A DNA stretch of 64,000 nucleotides from Streptomyces longisporoflavus. GTDB lineage: Bacteria; Actinomycetota; Actinomycetes; Streptomycetales; Streptomycetaceae. Position 1 is the stretch's first letter. Every line of letters starts with the position of its first letter. Shown here piece after piece: positions 34,960 through 42,801 of this stretch. Both the position numbers and the translations under genes were made by a program. The stretch is from positions 1 through 64,000 of the forward strand of contig NZ_BMTR01000017.1 of the NCBI RefSeq assembly GCF_014649775.1. Direction: 5' to 3'. Below the pieces are notes generated by a model. That model did no database searches and was not told the DNA's origin. It saw nothing but the letters and a program-made list of their open reading frames with translations.

Positions 34960-36165
34960 TCAGACGCTCCACTTCTGGTTGTCCCTGCCCGTGCAGCCCC
35001 ACAACTCCAGAGGAGCGCGGTTGTTGCGGTTGCTGCCGTTGATGTCGACACACTTGCCGACCACGGTATTGACCAGGTCGTGGCTGGCGTTCAGCGCGAA
35101 CTTCTGGGCGTCGGCGCCGTTGCACCAGGCGATCTGGATGGCCGTGCGGTCGTTGAAGTTCGCGTTGGCGACGTCCAGGCACTTGCCCTGGATGCGGATG
35201 GTGCCGTCGGAGGCGAACCGGAACTTCTGCGCCGGGGCGCCGTTGCAGTCCCACATGTGCAGCTGCTTGCCGTCGCTGAAGTCGCTTCCCGGTACGTCGA
35301 TGCAGCGGCCCGAGAGGTGACTGCGGAAGGAGACGGGGGCACTGAGCGTCACGGCGGGGCCGGCCTTCGCGGGCTGGTCCTTCTTGCCGTCGGACTTCTT
35401 CCCGCCGGTCTGCTTCCGCTGCTCGCTCTTCTCGCCGTCGTCCTTCTTTCCGTCGTCCTTCTCGCCCTCGTCCTTCGTCGGGGCGGGCGCGGCGGGCTCC
35501 TTCGCCGGCTTCTTCGGCTTCTCGGACTTGTCCGACTTGTTTGCGTGCTTCTCGTCGTCCTTGGAGCCGGCGTCTGGCACGGTCTGCGCGAACTCGCCCG
35601 GTGCTTCCTGCCCGTCGCCGCCGAGGACGGTGCCCGCCGACGCCGACGTCTTGCGGTCCTTGTCGTCGTCCCCGCCGAGCGTCAGCAACGGCACCGACAC
35701 GAGCAGCGCCCCGGCGACCGCGGCCCCGGCGAGCACCGCCCTGCCGGGCCGCCCCACCGGGCCTGTGCGCTGCTGCGGCTTGCCGATCGCGGTCGCGGAC
35801 ACGGTGCGTACGAGCGCGGGCAGACGGCTCTTGGCCGCGGTCGCGGCGCCGGGGTCGGCCTCGGGCCCCGTACCGGACGCGGCGCCGCTCTCGGCGGACT
35901 TGGCGGTCTCGGGGGCGGGTTCCTCGGACTTGGCCGTCTCGGCTGCGGGCTCCTCGGACTTCGCGGCCTCGGCTGCGGCTTCGGGCTCGGCCTCCGGGTC
36001 CGCCTTCGTCTCCGGCTCCGGCCCCGACTCCGGCTGCGCGGGCCCGGTTTTCGGCTCCGGCTCGGCGGCGGTGGCGACCGCCGGCTCGGGCTCGGGGGCC
36101 CGCGCCTCGGGGCGCTGGGGCTCGGAGGGACGGGGCTCGGGGCGCTGCTGGGCCGAACTCGTCAC
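34960..36165 (-). CDS. Membrane-anchored protein with C-terminal ricin-type lectin domain
   Basis: A 401-residue protein with a Pro/Glu/Ala-rich cytosolic head and one membrane helix (about residues 142-162, RAVLAGAAVAGALLVSVPLL). A Lys/Asp-rich linker leads to a C-terminal beta-trefoil of the RICIN/CBM13 type (GRCIDVPGSD, GKCLDVANAN, GKCVDINGSN, QKF/QKW signatures). It probably displays a sugar-binding domain outside the cell. GTG at 36165 is chosen because GGAGG lies five bases upstream; it overlaps the preceding stop by four bases (GTGA), so the two are coupled. Its layout matches the bulb-lectin gene at 37501. A role in anchoring ESX products to the envelope is inference. Confidence 0.85.
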   Translation of the reverse strand: MTSSAQQRPEPRPSEPQRPEARAPEPEPAVATAAEPEPKTGPAQPESGPEPETKADPEAEPEAAAEAAKSEEPAAETAKSEEPAPETAKSAESGAASGTGPEADPGAATAAKSRLPALVRTVSATAIGKPQQRTGPVGRPGRAVLAGAAVAGALLVSVPLLTLGGDDDKDRKTSASAGTVLGGDGQEAPGEFAQTVPDAGSKDDEKHANKSDKSEKPKKPAKEPAAPAPTKDEGEKDDGKKDDGEKSEQRKQTGGKKSDGKKDQPAKAGPAVTLSAPVSFRSHLSGRCIDVPGSDFSDGKQLHMWDCNGAPAQKFRFASDGTIRIQGKCLDVANANFNDRTAIQIAWCNGADAQKFALNASHDLVNTVVGKCVDINGSNRNNRAPLELWGCTGRDNQKWSV

Positions 36166-36956
36166 GAGGTCCTCCCTGTGGTGTGGGGTGGGGTTGCGGA
36201 GGAGTCCGCGGTGTCCGCTGCGGGCGTCTCCCCGGCCCCCGGCCCGCTGACGGGGCCGAGGAGACTGTCCGCGGGTACGAGCAAGGGGGCGGCGGCCCCG
36301 GCATTGACCGACAGCCAAGTGCCCGAACCGCTCAGGGAACGGGCCAGCTCCCGCGCCGGGAGCATGTCATGCACAAGTGCCGCGGACATGAACTCATGTG
36401 CCGGTGAGGTGAACGACAGGACCACCGGGGCCCCGTCCCGTCCGGCCGCCGTGAGCGGCCCGCCGTCCGGTCCGCGTACCACCGTGATCTCGGCCGCGGC
36501 CAGCGCCGCGAGCGCCTCCTCCACCGAGCCGTAGCCCGTCGCGGCCCGCTGCGCCGCCGCGTCCACCGGGTCGGTGGGCTCAGGCCAGCCGAGCACTGCG
36601 GCCGAGGGACGGTACGCGGGGTTGGCGCGGTAGTCGCCCACGCCGCCGCTGTCGTCGGACTGCCACTCGCCGAGCAGCGCCCACTCCGGCGGCGTGCCTT
36701 CGTCGGTCCACGCCGGGTCGACCACGCCGATCCAGTGTCCCGGCGCCCGGCGGGCAGCGGCGCGCACGGCCTCGGGTATCTCGGGTATCTGCGGCGGCTC
36801 GGGTATCTCCGGTGGCTCCGGTGTGGCGGCGGCTTCGGGTGTTCCGGGAGCCCGGTCGCCGGGTGACGCGGGAGCGGGGGCGGTCGGGCCGGGGCCGTCG
36901 GACGTCACGGGCCGGACGGCGTCACGCCTGCCCTCTTGCCGTTCTCCGGGCCGCAT
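36162..36956 (-). CDS. Type VII secretion system-associated protein (about 264 aa)
   Basis: A soluble protein with a Pro/Glu-rich head (repeats of IPEPP) and a globular C-terminal domain (HWIGVVDPAWTDEGTPPEWALL ... GSVEEALAALAAAEITVVRG ... LVPADSLLGPV). The later part resembles SseB-type domains often annotated beside Streptomyces ESX genes. The start is uncertain: ATG 36956 is used, with AGGTG close upstream; ATG 36986 and TTG 37043 are in frame. The stop overlaps the GTG of the ricin-lectin gene. No catalytic motif or membrane helix was seen. Confidence 0.72.
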   Translation of the reverse strand: MRPGERQEGRRDAVRPVTSDGPGPTAPAPASPGDRAPGTPEAAATPEPPEIPEPPQIPEIPEAVRAAARRAPGHWIGVVDPAWTDEGTPPEWALLGEWQSDDSGGVGDYRANPAYRPSAAVLGWPEPTDPVDAAAQRAATGYGSVEEALAALAAAEITVVRGPDGGPLTAAGRDGAPVVLSFTSPAHEFMSAALVHDMLPARELARSLSGSGTWLSVNAGAAAPLLVPADSLLGPVSGPGAGETPAADTADSSATPPHTTGRTS

Positions 36957-37500
36957 CTTCACCTGAACTCTTCGGTCCGTACGCATCGTTGGGGCGCCGG
37001 ACAACAGGCGCGCACGCCGACACTGATCACGTCCGGGAGTCAACAGGATGCCACACGCGCCACTTCCGTTGGGTGCCGGGCAAGATCCGTTTCGGGCTCA
37101 GACGTGCCCGTTTTACGCCCGAGTCGGGAACTTTTCGGGAGCAGTGAGGCGTGGGGGGACAAAGCGATGGGACTGTTGTGGTGGGAGAGGCGGCCGTGGG
37201 CCTTGTGACGGGCTAAGTTGGGGCACGCTGTCGGCCCCGCCGACGTGCAGTGCGTTCCGGCGTGACGCCCAGGTCAGGCCGGGGCCGTACGGGAAGACCT
37301 CGCAGCCCGGAATGCGTCGGACCGGCCTGCGGCCGCCACCCGCGACCCACCACGCGGCGACCGGCATCACGCACCGGGCCGAACCGGCTCGCTTCGACGC
37401 GTCTTCCGCCCAACACCCGCGCGGTGACCGGCGCTCGACCGGCCGGCCGCCGAGCGGACCCGTGCTCACCCCGACAGCTCCGCCCCCCGAGGAGTACCGC
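36957..37500. promoter_or_regulatory. Divergent region between the two lectin units
   Basis: 544 bases between divergent genes. No long gene is supported. A 13-codon ATG-to-TGA reading frame with three Trp codons (37167-37208, MGLLWWERRPWAL) stands behind a G-rich stretch but has no related gene downstream. Promoters for both sides are expected here; none was identified. Confidence 0.45.
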
Positions 37501-38607
37501 ATGTCCCCCCAGCACCGCACCCCCGGCGCGAACGCGGAGACGGCCGCCACCCCCGCAGAGGAATCCGGCACGGAGGAATCCGGCAAGCCGGCCGAGTCCT
37601 CCGCCCCGGACTCTCCGAACGCGCCGGAAGCCGCTGAAGCCCCGGGCTCTCCGAACGCCCCGGAAGCACCTGAAGCCCCGACCGCCCCGAACGCCCCGGA
37701 CGAACAGACCAAGCCCTCCACGCCGGAGGCGACCGCTGCCCCCGTCGCCCCGGAAGCGAAAGCCGCAACCTCCGGGCCGGAGACCAAAACCACCGCCCCC
37801 GCCGGCAAGACCACGGCGGCCCGGGCCACGCCCGACGCAAACACCGAGACGCCCGGCGCAAGAGTCGCCGTGGCGGCGGCCGTCGGCACCACGCCCCCCG
37901 GCGTCAAGTCCGCCACCGGCGTCGACCGGGGACGCCCCCGCAAGCCCGTCCTGGCCGGCGCCGCCATCGCCGGCGCCGCCCTGATCGCGATACCCCTGCT
38001 GCTGGTCGGCAGCGCCAGGGACGACGGGCCCCCGGACAACGACAAGGAGCTGTCCGCGGGAGACACCGTCCTGAACCCGAATTCGGGCCCCGCGGCCCTC
38101 GACGACTACAAGGCCAAGAAGCCCAGTTCGTCCCCGTCCGAGAAGAAGCCGAAGAAGCCGAAGAAGACCGAGACCCCCAAGGCTCTGCCCAAGGCCGCCG
38201 CGCCCGACCCGCAACCGAGCCCGCGCAAAACGTCCGAGAAGAAGCCCGAGGCCAAGCCCAAGCCCAAGGCCGCCCCGAAGCCGAACTGGGGCACCGAGAC
38301 CGTGTCGGCGCCCAGCGTCCTGGAGGTCAAACAGGCCTGGACCACCAACCGCATCCGCATGGTCATGCAGACCGACGGCAATCTCGTCGTCTACAACGAG
38401 AAGGGCAAGCCCCTCTGGGCGTCCATGACCTTCGGCGAAAACCACCGGGCGATCTTCCAGCCGGACGGCAACCTCGTCATCCACAACGGCGCCGACCGCC
38501 CCATCTGGGCGTCCAAGAGCCATGGCCACGAGGGCGCCCAGCTGATCCTGCGGGCCGACGCCAAGGTGGTCATCGTGCACAACGGCCGGGTCATCTGGTC
38601 GACCTGA
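37501..38607 (+). CDS. Membrane-anchored protein with C-terminal bulb-type (mannose-binding) lectin domain
   Basis: A 368-residue protein with an Ala/Pro/Glu-rich head built from NAPEAPEAP-like repeats and one membrane helix (about 142-165, PVLAGAAIAGAALIAIPLLL). A Lys/Pro-rich linker precedes a C-terminal bulb-type lectin domain with MQTDGNLVVYN, FQPDGNLVIHN and PIWAS strands. ATG at 37501 has GAGGAG six bases upstream and is preferred over an upstream in-frame start. Architecture and even the membrane segment parallel the ricin-lectin protein encoded divergently next door. The two seem to be cognate surface lectins with different sugar-binding folds. Confidence 0.85.
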   Translation: MSPQHRTPGANAETAATPAEESGTEESGKPAESSAPDSPNAPEAAEAPGSPNAPEAPEAPTAPNAPDEQTKPSTPEATAAPVAPEAKAATSGPETKTTAPAGKTTAARATPDANTETPGARVAVAAAVGTTPPGVKSATGVDRGRPRKPVLAGAAIAGAALIAIPLLLVGSARDDGPPDNDKELSAGDTVLNPNSGPAALDDYKAKKPSSSPSEKKPKKPKKTETPKALPKAAAPDPQPSPRKTSEKKPEAKPKPKAAPKPNWGTETVSAPSVLEVKQAWTTNRIRMVMQTDGNLVVYNEKGKPLWASMTFGENHRAIFQPDGNLVIHNGADRPIWASKSHGHEGAQLILRADAKVVIVHNGRVIWST

Positions 38608-38670
38608 CACCGGACCGCGCGACGGCCGCCGGCGCAGGTCTCCTCCCCCGTACGGGCGGCAGGCCGGAGC

Positions 38671-39612
38671 ATGGGCGAGAATCAGGGAGTGCCGGAGTAC
38701 AGCTCGATCACCGCACTGGACAAGCTCCTCGCCGAACTGGCTGTCGGCGCGGCCCGCCGCCGACAGCTCGGCATGGTCCGCGGCGAACTGCTGCGGGCCC
38801 TGTCACGCGACGCGCTGCCCGTCGGCGCCCGGCGCTCCCTGCACCGCCTCCTCGAACGCGACGCCATCAGCCCCTACCTCCGTATCGCGGAGTCCGGAGC
38901 CCTGCGCGCCCGGCTGGTCAAGGGCGCGCGGCCACCCACCTCCGAGCCGACCAACGAGATCCGCAGGCAGTGCGTCGACGTGTTGCGCGAGGCGATCGGC
39001 CTGCCGCCGCTGCGTCTGGCAGGCGGGGCGCCGGCGCTGCAGCCCACACCGGAGTTCGGCGACCTGGCAGCACTGCGCAACCAACTCGACCGGGACCTCG
39101 GCTCGGGCTATCTGTCGCCGGGCCGGACCCGCCTCACCGCGGTACTCGCCCTCATCCTCGACGCCGCCCCGCGCTCCGGCGAACTGGTCGCCCTGCGCCT
39201 GGCCCACCTCACCGCCGACAACCGCGCCGTATACATCGAACGCCACCCGCAACACGGCAGCAGCGAACCGACGCGGGGCGACTGGTTCGCGCTCTCACCG
39301 CTGGGCCGGGCCGCCCTTGAGCGGTGGCTGCCCGTGCGCCGGGAACTGGTCGAACAGGCCCACGGCACCAGCAAATTGTGGGTGAGCCTGCGCCCCAACC
39401 ACTCCGGAGTGCTGGACGAGGAAGGCGGGGCCACGCTCCGCCCGGCCGGACTCCCCCTCGAAGAGAACGGCCTGATCACCAGTTACCGCCGCGGCCGCGC
39501 CCAGTACGACCTCAGCGCCCTGCTCCCGCCGAAGCCGGAACAACTGCGCCGCGCCGTCGTCGCCGAGACATCGCGCCCCGTGCTCGCGCGGGCCGTTCGC
39601 CGGCGCGGCTAG
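38671..39612 (+). CDS. Degenerate tyrosine-recombinase-like protein
   Basis: A 313-residue protein whose middle part (LTAVLALILDAAPRSGELVALRLAHLTADNRAVYIE) resembles the first catalytic-Arg box of tyrosine recombinases. The later HxxR and catalytic Tyr boxes are not clear (only SYRRGRAQYD near the end). It is probably a non-recombining relative or an old remnant rather than an active integrase. The start is uncertain: ATG 38671, or GTG 38689 with AGGGA nearby. Its last four bases overlap the convergent FGE gene. No attachment-site repeats were noticed nearby. Confidence 0.6.
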   Translation: MGENQGVPEYSSITALDKLLAELAVGAARRRQLGMVRGELLRALSRDALPVGARRSLHRLLERDAISPYLRIAESGALRARLVKGARPPTSEPTNEIRRQCVDVLREAIGLPPLRLAGGAPALQPTPEFGDLAALRNQLDRDLGSGYLSPGRTRLTAVLALILDAAPRSGELVALRLAHLTADNRAVYIERHPQHGSSEPTRGDWFALSPLGRAALERWLPVRRELVEQAHGTSKLWVSLRPNHSGVLDEEGGATLRPAGLPLEENGLITSYRRGRAQYDLSALLPPKPEQLRRAVVAETSRPVLARAVRRRG

Positions 39613-40634
39613 GCATCCGCCGCGCACCGGAACCCGCAGTTGCCGCTGCTCGAATCCGGAGTGTTGGAGGTCCGCGCCGCCACCCGGTAGCGGTTGCAGT
39701 ACGAGTCGTGGCACATGTACGAGCCGCCCCGCATCACCCGCGCCCCGCCCTCGCCGGGCCCGCGCGGGTCCGTCGCGGGAGCCGCGTCGTGCACAGCCGT
39801 GAAACGGTCGCCGACCCACTCCCACACATTGCCCACCATGTTGAAAAGCCCGTAGGCGTTGGGGCGGTAGGCATCCACCGGCGCCGTGCCCGGGTGACCG
39901 TCCTCCGCGGTGTTCACGGCCGGGAACCTGCCCTGCCAGATGTTGCACCGCCACCGGCCGCGCGGCGTCAGTTCGTCACCCCAGGGGTAGCGCGCCTGGT
40001 CGAGGCCGCCGCGTGCGGCGAACTCCCACTCCGCCTCGGTGGGCAGCCGCTTGCCCGCCCAGGCGGCGTAGGCGCCGGCGTCGTCCCAGCTCACATGTGT
40101 CACGGGGTGCCGCGCCCGGTCCCCGATCCCGGAACCCGGCCCCTCGGGCGCCCGCCAGGTGGCCCCCTGCACCCCGCGCCACCAGGGTGTCCCGCCGGGC
40201 GCGGGTGCCGTGCGTACCTGCTCGGGCCGCAGAAAGCCCGCGAAGACGTACGACCATCCGAACCGCTCGGCGGCGGTCACGAATCCCGTCTCCTTCACGA
40301 AGGCGGCGAACTGGGCGTTGGTGACCGCGTGTTCGTCGATGCGGAACGCGGAGAGGGTCACCTCGCGCACGGGCCCCTCCCCGTCGCTGGGGTTGGCACA
40401 CTCGTCCTCGTTGCCCATCCGGAAGGTCCCGCCGGGCAGCGTCACCATGCCCCGGCCGGAGGCACGACGGGCCGCGGGAACAGGAACGGAGGCGGAGGCT
40501 GGAGGCGGTGAGGCCGGCCGGGAGCCGTCCGCGCTCCGGCTCGCCGCGCAGCACGCCGACACCGCCCCTGCGCCGGTCGCCCCTGCGCCGGTCGCCTCCG
40601 CGCCGGCCGACGCGGAAATGTCATGCGCAGTCAA
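39609..40634 (-). CDS. Formylglycine-generating enzyme family protein
   Basis: A 341-residue FGE-sulfatase domain protein. Enzymes of this family oxidise a Cys in the CxPxR motif of sulfatases to formylglycine, using copper bound by two cysteines. Those cysteines are C308 and C313 in SYMCHDSYCNRYR, and other family marks are present (TNAQFAAFV, VSWDDAGAYAAWAGKRLPTEAEWEFAARGG, NVWEWVGD). The TTG start at 40634 has GAGGTG seven bases upstream. An Ala/Ser-rich N-terminal extension of about 60 residues is poorly conserved. No sulfatase gene lies in the window, so its substrate must be elsewhere. Confidence 0.92.
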   Translation of the reverse strand: MTAHDISASAGAEATGAGATGAGAVSACCAASRSADGSRPASPPPASASVPVPAARRASGRGMVTLPGGTFRMGNEDECANPSDGEGPVREVTLSAFRIDEHAVTNAQFAAFVKETGFVTAAERFGWSYVFAGFLRPEQVRTAPAPGGTPWWRGVQGATWRAPEGPGSGIGDRARHPVTHVSWDDAGAYAAWAGKRLPTEAEWEFAARGGLDQARYPWGDELTPRGRWRCNIWQGRFPAVNTAEDGHPGTAPVDAYRPNAYGLFNMVGNVWEWVGDRFTAVHDAAPATDPRGPGEGGARVMRGGSYMCHDSYCNRYRVAARTSNTPDSSSGNCGFRCAADA

Positions 40635-40813
40635 TGGTCTTCACCTCGTCCGTACCCACACAGCTGATCCGGTTCCGCCCCGCGCGAGGGGCCGTTGTCG
40701 ATCCTGGCATGTACGCCCCGGCCGCGGACCTCGTGGGCTGCCGGTGAGGGAGTTGATCTCTGTTTGGTGACGGGAGCTGCGGATGCCGTATCAGGGTGCA
40801 TAGGGTCGCGGGC

Positions 40814-41566
40814 ATGGCGCTGCGACCGGTGAACGTGAACATGAAGGCTCTCGACGACTCGTTGGTCGGTCAGTTCTGGGCGCACGCGCTCGGCTGGGGT
40901 GTCTCCAGCGAGGGGCCCGGCGTGACCAACGTCGAACCGGGCGGCGACTTCGTCTGGCCGGACGCGGCCGCCCTCTGCGTCGACGTCGTCGCCACCCCCG
41001 ACAGCAAGACACCGGCGAAGAACCGTGCGCACATCGATCTCGCCACCACCTCCGCCGAGCACCAGGCCGAGCTGATCGCACGCCTGAGGGAACACGGCGC
41101 GACGCCCGTCGACATCGGCCAGGGCGACGTGCCCTGGACGGTCCTCGCCGACCCGGAAGGCAACGAGTTCTGTGTCCTCGAGCCCCGGGAGATCTACCGG
41201 GACACCGGGCCGATCGCCGCGGTGGTGATCGACTGCGTGGACCCGCGCGCCATGGCCCGATTCTGGGACGAGGCGACGGACTGGACCCTGCACGAGGTGA
41301 CCGAGCAGCACGCGCGGCTGCGCTCCGCCGAGGGCGTCGGCCCGTACATCGAGTTCCTGCGCACGCCCGACGCCAAGACCGTGCCGGACCGCGTGCACAT
41401 CGACCTGTTGCCGTACATCGGTGACGACCACGTGGCGGAGGTGGCGCGGCTGCGCGACCTCGGCGCCGAGCACCTCGACCTCGGCCAGGGCGACGTCCCG
41501 TGGAAGTGTCTGAGCGACCCGGAGGGGCACGAGTTCTGCGTCCTCGCTCCGCGCGGCGCATCCTGA
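40814..41566 (+). CDS. VOC family protein with two glyoxalase-like domains
   Basis: A 250-residue protein with two tandem glyoxalase/bleomycin-resistance-type halves. Each ends in a nearly identical motif: IGQGDVPWTVLADPEGNEFCVLEP and LGQGDVPWKCLSDPEGHEFCVLAP. Both halves have the RAHIDL/RVHIDL strand that usually carries a metal-binding His. The substrate is unknown. ATG at 40814 (MALRPVNVNM) is chosen over GTG 40796, which is also in frame. It is a single gene, divergent from the FGE gene. Confidence 0.85.
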   Translation: MALRPVNVNMKALDDSLVGQFWAHALGWGVSSEGPGVTNVEPGGDFVWPDAAALCVDVVATPDSKTPAKNRAHIDLATTSAEHQAELIARLREHGATPVDIGQGDVPWTVLADPEGNEFCVLEPREIYRDTGPIAAVVIDCVDPRAMARFWDEATDWTLHEVTEQHARLRSAEGVGPYIEFLRTPDAKTVPDRVHIDLLPYIGDDHVAEVARLRDLGAEHLDLGQGDVPWKCLSDPEGHEFCVLAPRGAS

Positions 41567-41649
41567 CGCACGGCCCCGGGAACACTCCGCGGGGCCCGGA
41601 CAGGCAACGGACGCAACCGGCCCGGTGAGGCCCGGCCGTCGGTGCCGGT

Positions 41650-42015
41650 TCAGGCCCTGTGCAGCAGCCGGGCCAGCAGCAGCGCGCCCCCGGTCGCCGC
41701 TCCCATCGCTCCCACCGCTCCCACTGCCCGGAAGCCGCCGGAGGAACGGCAGGACAGCACCGACCACCGCGACTGCGCGGAGAGCAACGACCCCATGCTC
41801 AGCCACGACCCGGTGGAGATCAGCGACAGGGAAGACCCGATCGAACCGGCCGACAGGGCGCTTCCGATCGAGCCGACCGACAAGGTCGAACCGACGGAGC
41901 CGACGGACAGCACCGAACCCACTGACCCGATCGACAGGATCGAGTCCTTCGACCACAACGACAGCACCGAACCGGAGGAAGTACCGGGGACCGACCGTAC
42001 GGGCAGCTTTGTCAT
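41650..42015 (-). CDS. Ser/Gly-repeat small protein (121 aa)
   Basis: A 121-residue protein of repeated LSIGSxGS-type pentads (SILSIGSVGSVLSVGSVGS and following) with a hydrophobic Ala/Gly-rich C-terminal helix that could span the membrane. Streptomyces genomes encode several such repeat proteins of unknown role. ATG 42015 has AGGA eight bases upstream. The + strand is also open here and would encode an Asp/Glu/Pro/Thr repeat (EPTD-type). That frame has no own stop before the next gene, so the - strand is preferred, but the choice is not certain because both frames share wobble positions. Confidence 0.55.
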   Translation of the reverse strand: MTKLPVRSVPGTSSGSVLSLWSKDSILSIGSVGSVLSVGSVGSTLSVGSIGSALSAGSIGSSLSLISTGSWLSMGSLLSAQSRWSVLSCRSSGGFRAVGAVGAMGAATGGALLLARLLHRA

Positions 42016-42199
42016 GAGGCCATCCTGCCCGCAGGCAGGTCCGTCCCGGGGCTTGGAGCGAGCCATTTTCCGGCGAGCCGGCCGTGCCGGTCCAGGCCGC
42101 CGCTGTCCGGGTGAAATGCGGCAGGGCACGTCTGTGCGGTGGGCGAAAAGGGGAGGACCTGGACACACCCCCCATGATCGCGTACCTGAAAGGGACCCC

Positions 42200-42478
42200 A
42201 TGCGTATCCGTACCGCCTTGGCCGTCACCGCCCTCGCCGCCGCTGCCCTGATGGGCGCCAGCGGTACCGCCCTCGCCAACGACGACGATGACAGGGGCTA
42301 CCACGGCGGCTTCGCCTACGAGAACCTCGGCGGGCCCGCCGGGATCACCGAGGGCTCCGCTTACCGCTCGGACGACGACGACCGGGGCTGGTCGAGCCGT
42401 CTGTCCTACGAGAACCTCGGCGGCCCGGCCGGGATCACCCAGGTCTCCGGTCACGGCGAAGGCGGCTTCGACGACTGA
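42200..42478 (+). CDS. Small secreted protein with duplicated YENLGGPAGIT motif (92 aa)
   Basis: A 92-residue precursor with a clear Sec signal peptide (MRIRTALAVTALAAAALMGA ... ALA/ND). The mature part is Asp-rich and contains YENLGGPAGIT twice, each preceded by a DDDDRG- or DDDRGW-type acidic turn. ATG 42200 has AAAGGG five bases upstream; the frame continues upstream without a stop, but nothing supports a longer protein. A strong terminator follows. Function is unknown; the acidic repeat could bind metal ions (inference). Confidence 0.8.
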   Translation: MRIRTALAVTALAAAALMGASGTALANDDDDRGYHGGFAYENLGGPAGITEGSAYRSDDDDRGWSSRLSYENLGGPAGITQVSGHGEGGFDD

Positions 42479-42511
42479 GCACCACCGAGCACCACTGACC
42501 GAGCGTCACCC

Positions 42512-42546
42512 AAAAGGGGGCCCGCCTGGAGCGGGCCCCCTTTTTT
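42512..42546 (+). terminator. Intrinsic terminator of the small secreted protein gene
   Basis: A perfect 14-bp stem (42512-42525 and 42531-42544, 5-base loop) followed by a T-run. Confidence 0.92.
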
Positions 42547-42801
42547 CGTCTGCGGGCCGGGCTTCTGGCCCGCTATCTTCGCCTCCCGATCGACGGGGTT
42601 GGCGCATCGCTGGCCGGGCGGGCCCTTGGGCTTGTTATTAGTGACGGAACGGTGATCTTCGGTGAGAGGACGCCCGTCGCGGGAGACGCGCCGCGCGCCC
42701 TCGCCGCGCGTGAGCCGCGCCCGCGGTTCGGGAGCCGTCTGCCTCCGTGTCGCGTGGCACGCTGACCTCGTGGGTCCGTGATCGTCGAGGAGGTTTGCCA
42801 C

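Noticed and set aside
37167..37208. Trp-rich mini-ORF MGLLWWERRPWAL as an attenuator
   Set aside because: No tryptophan or aromatic gene lies downstream and no terminator/antiterminator pair was seen; likely chance.
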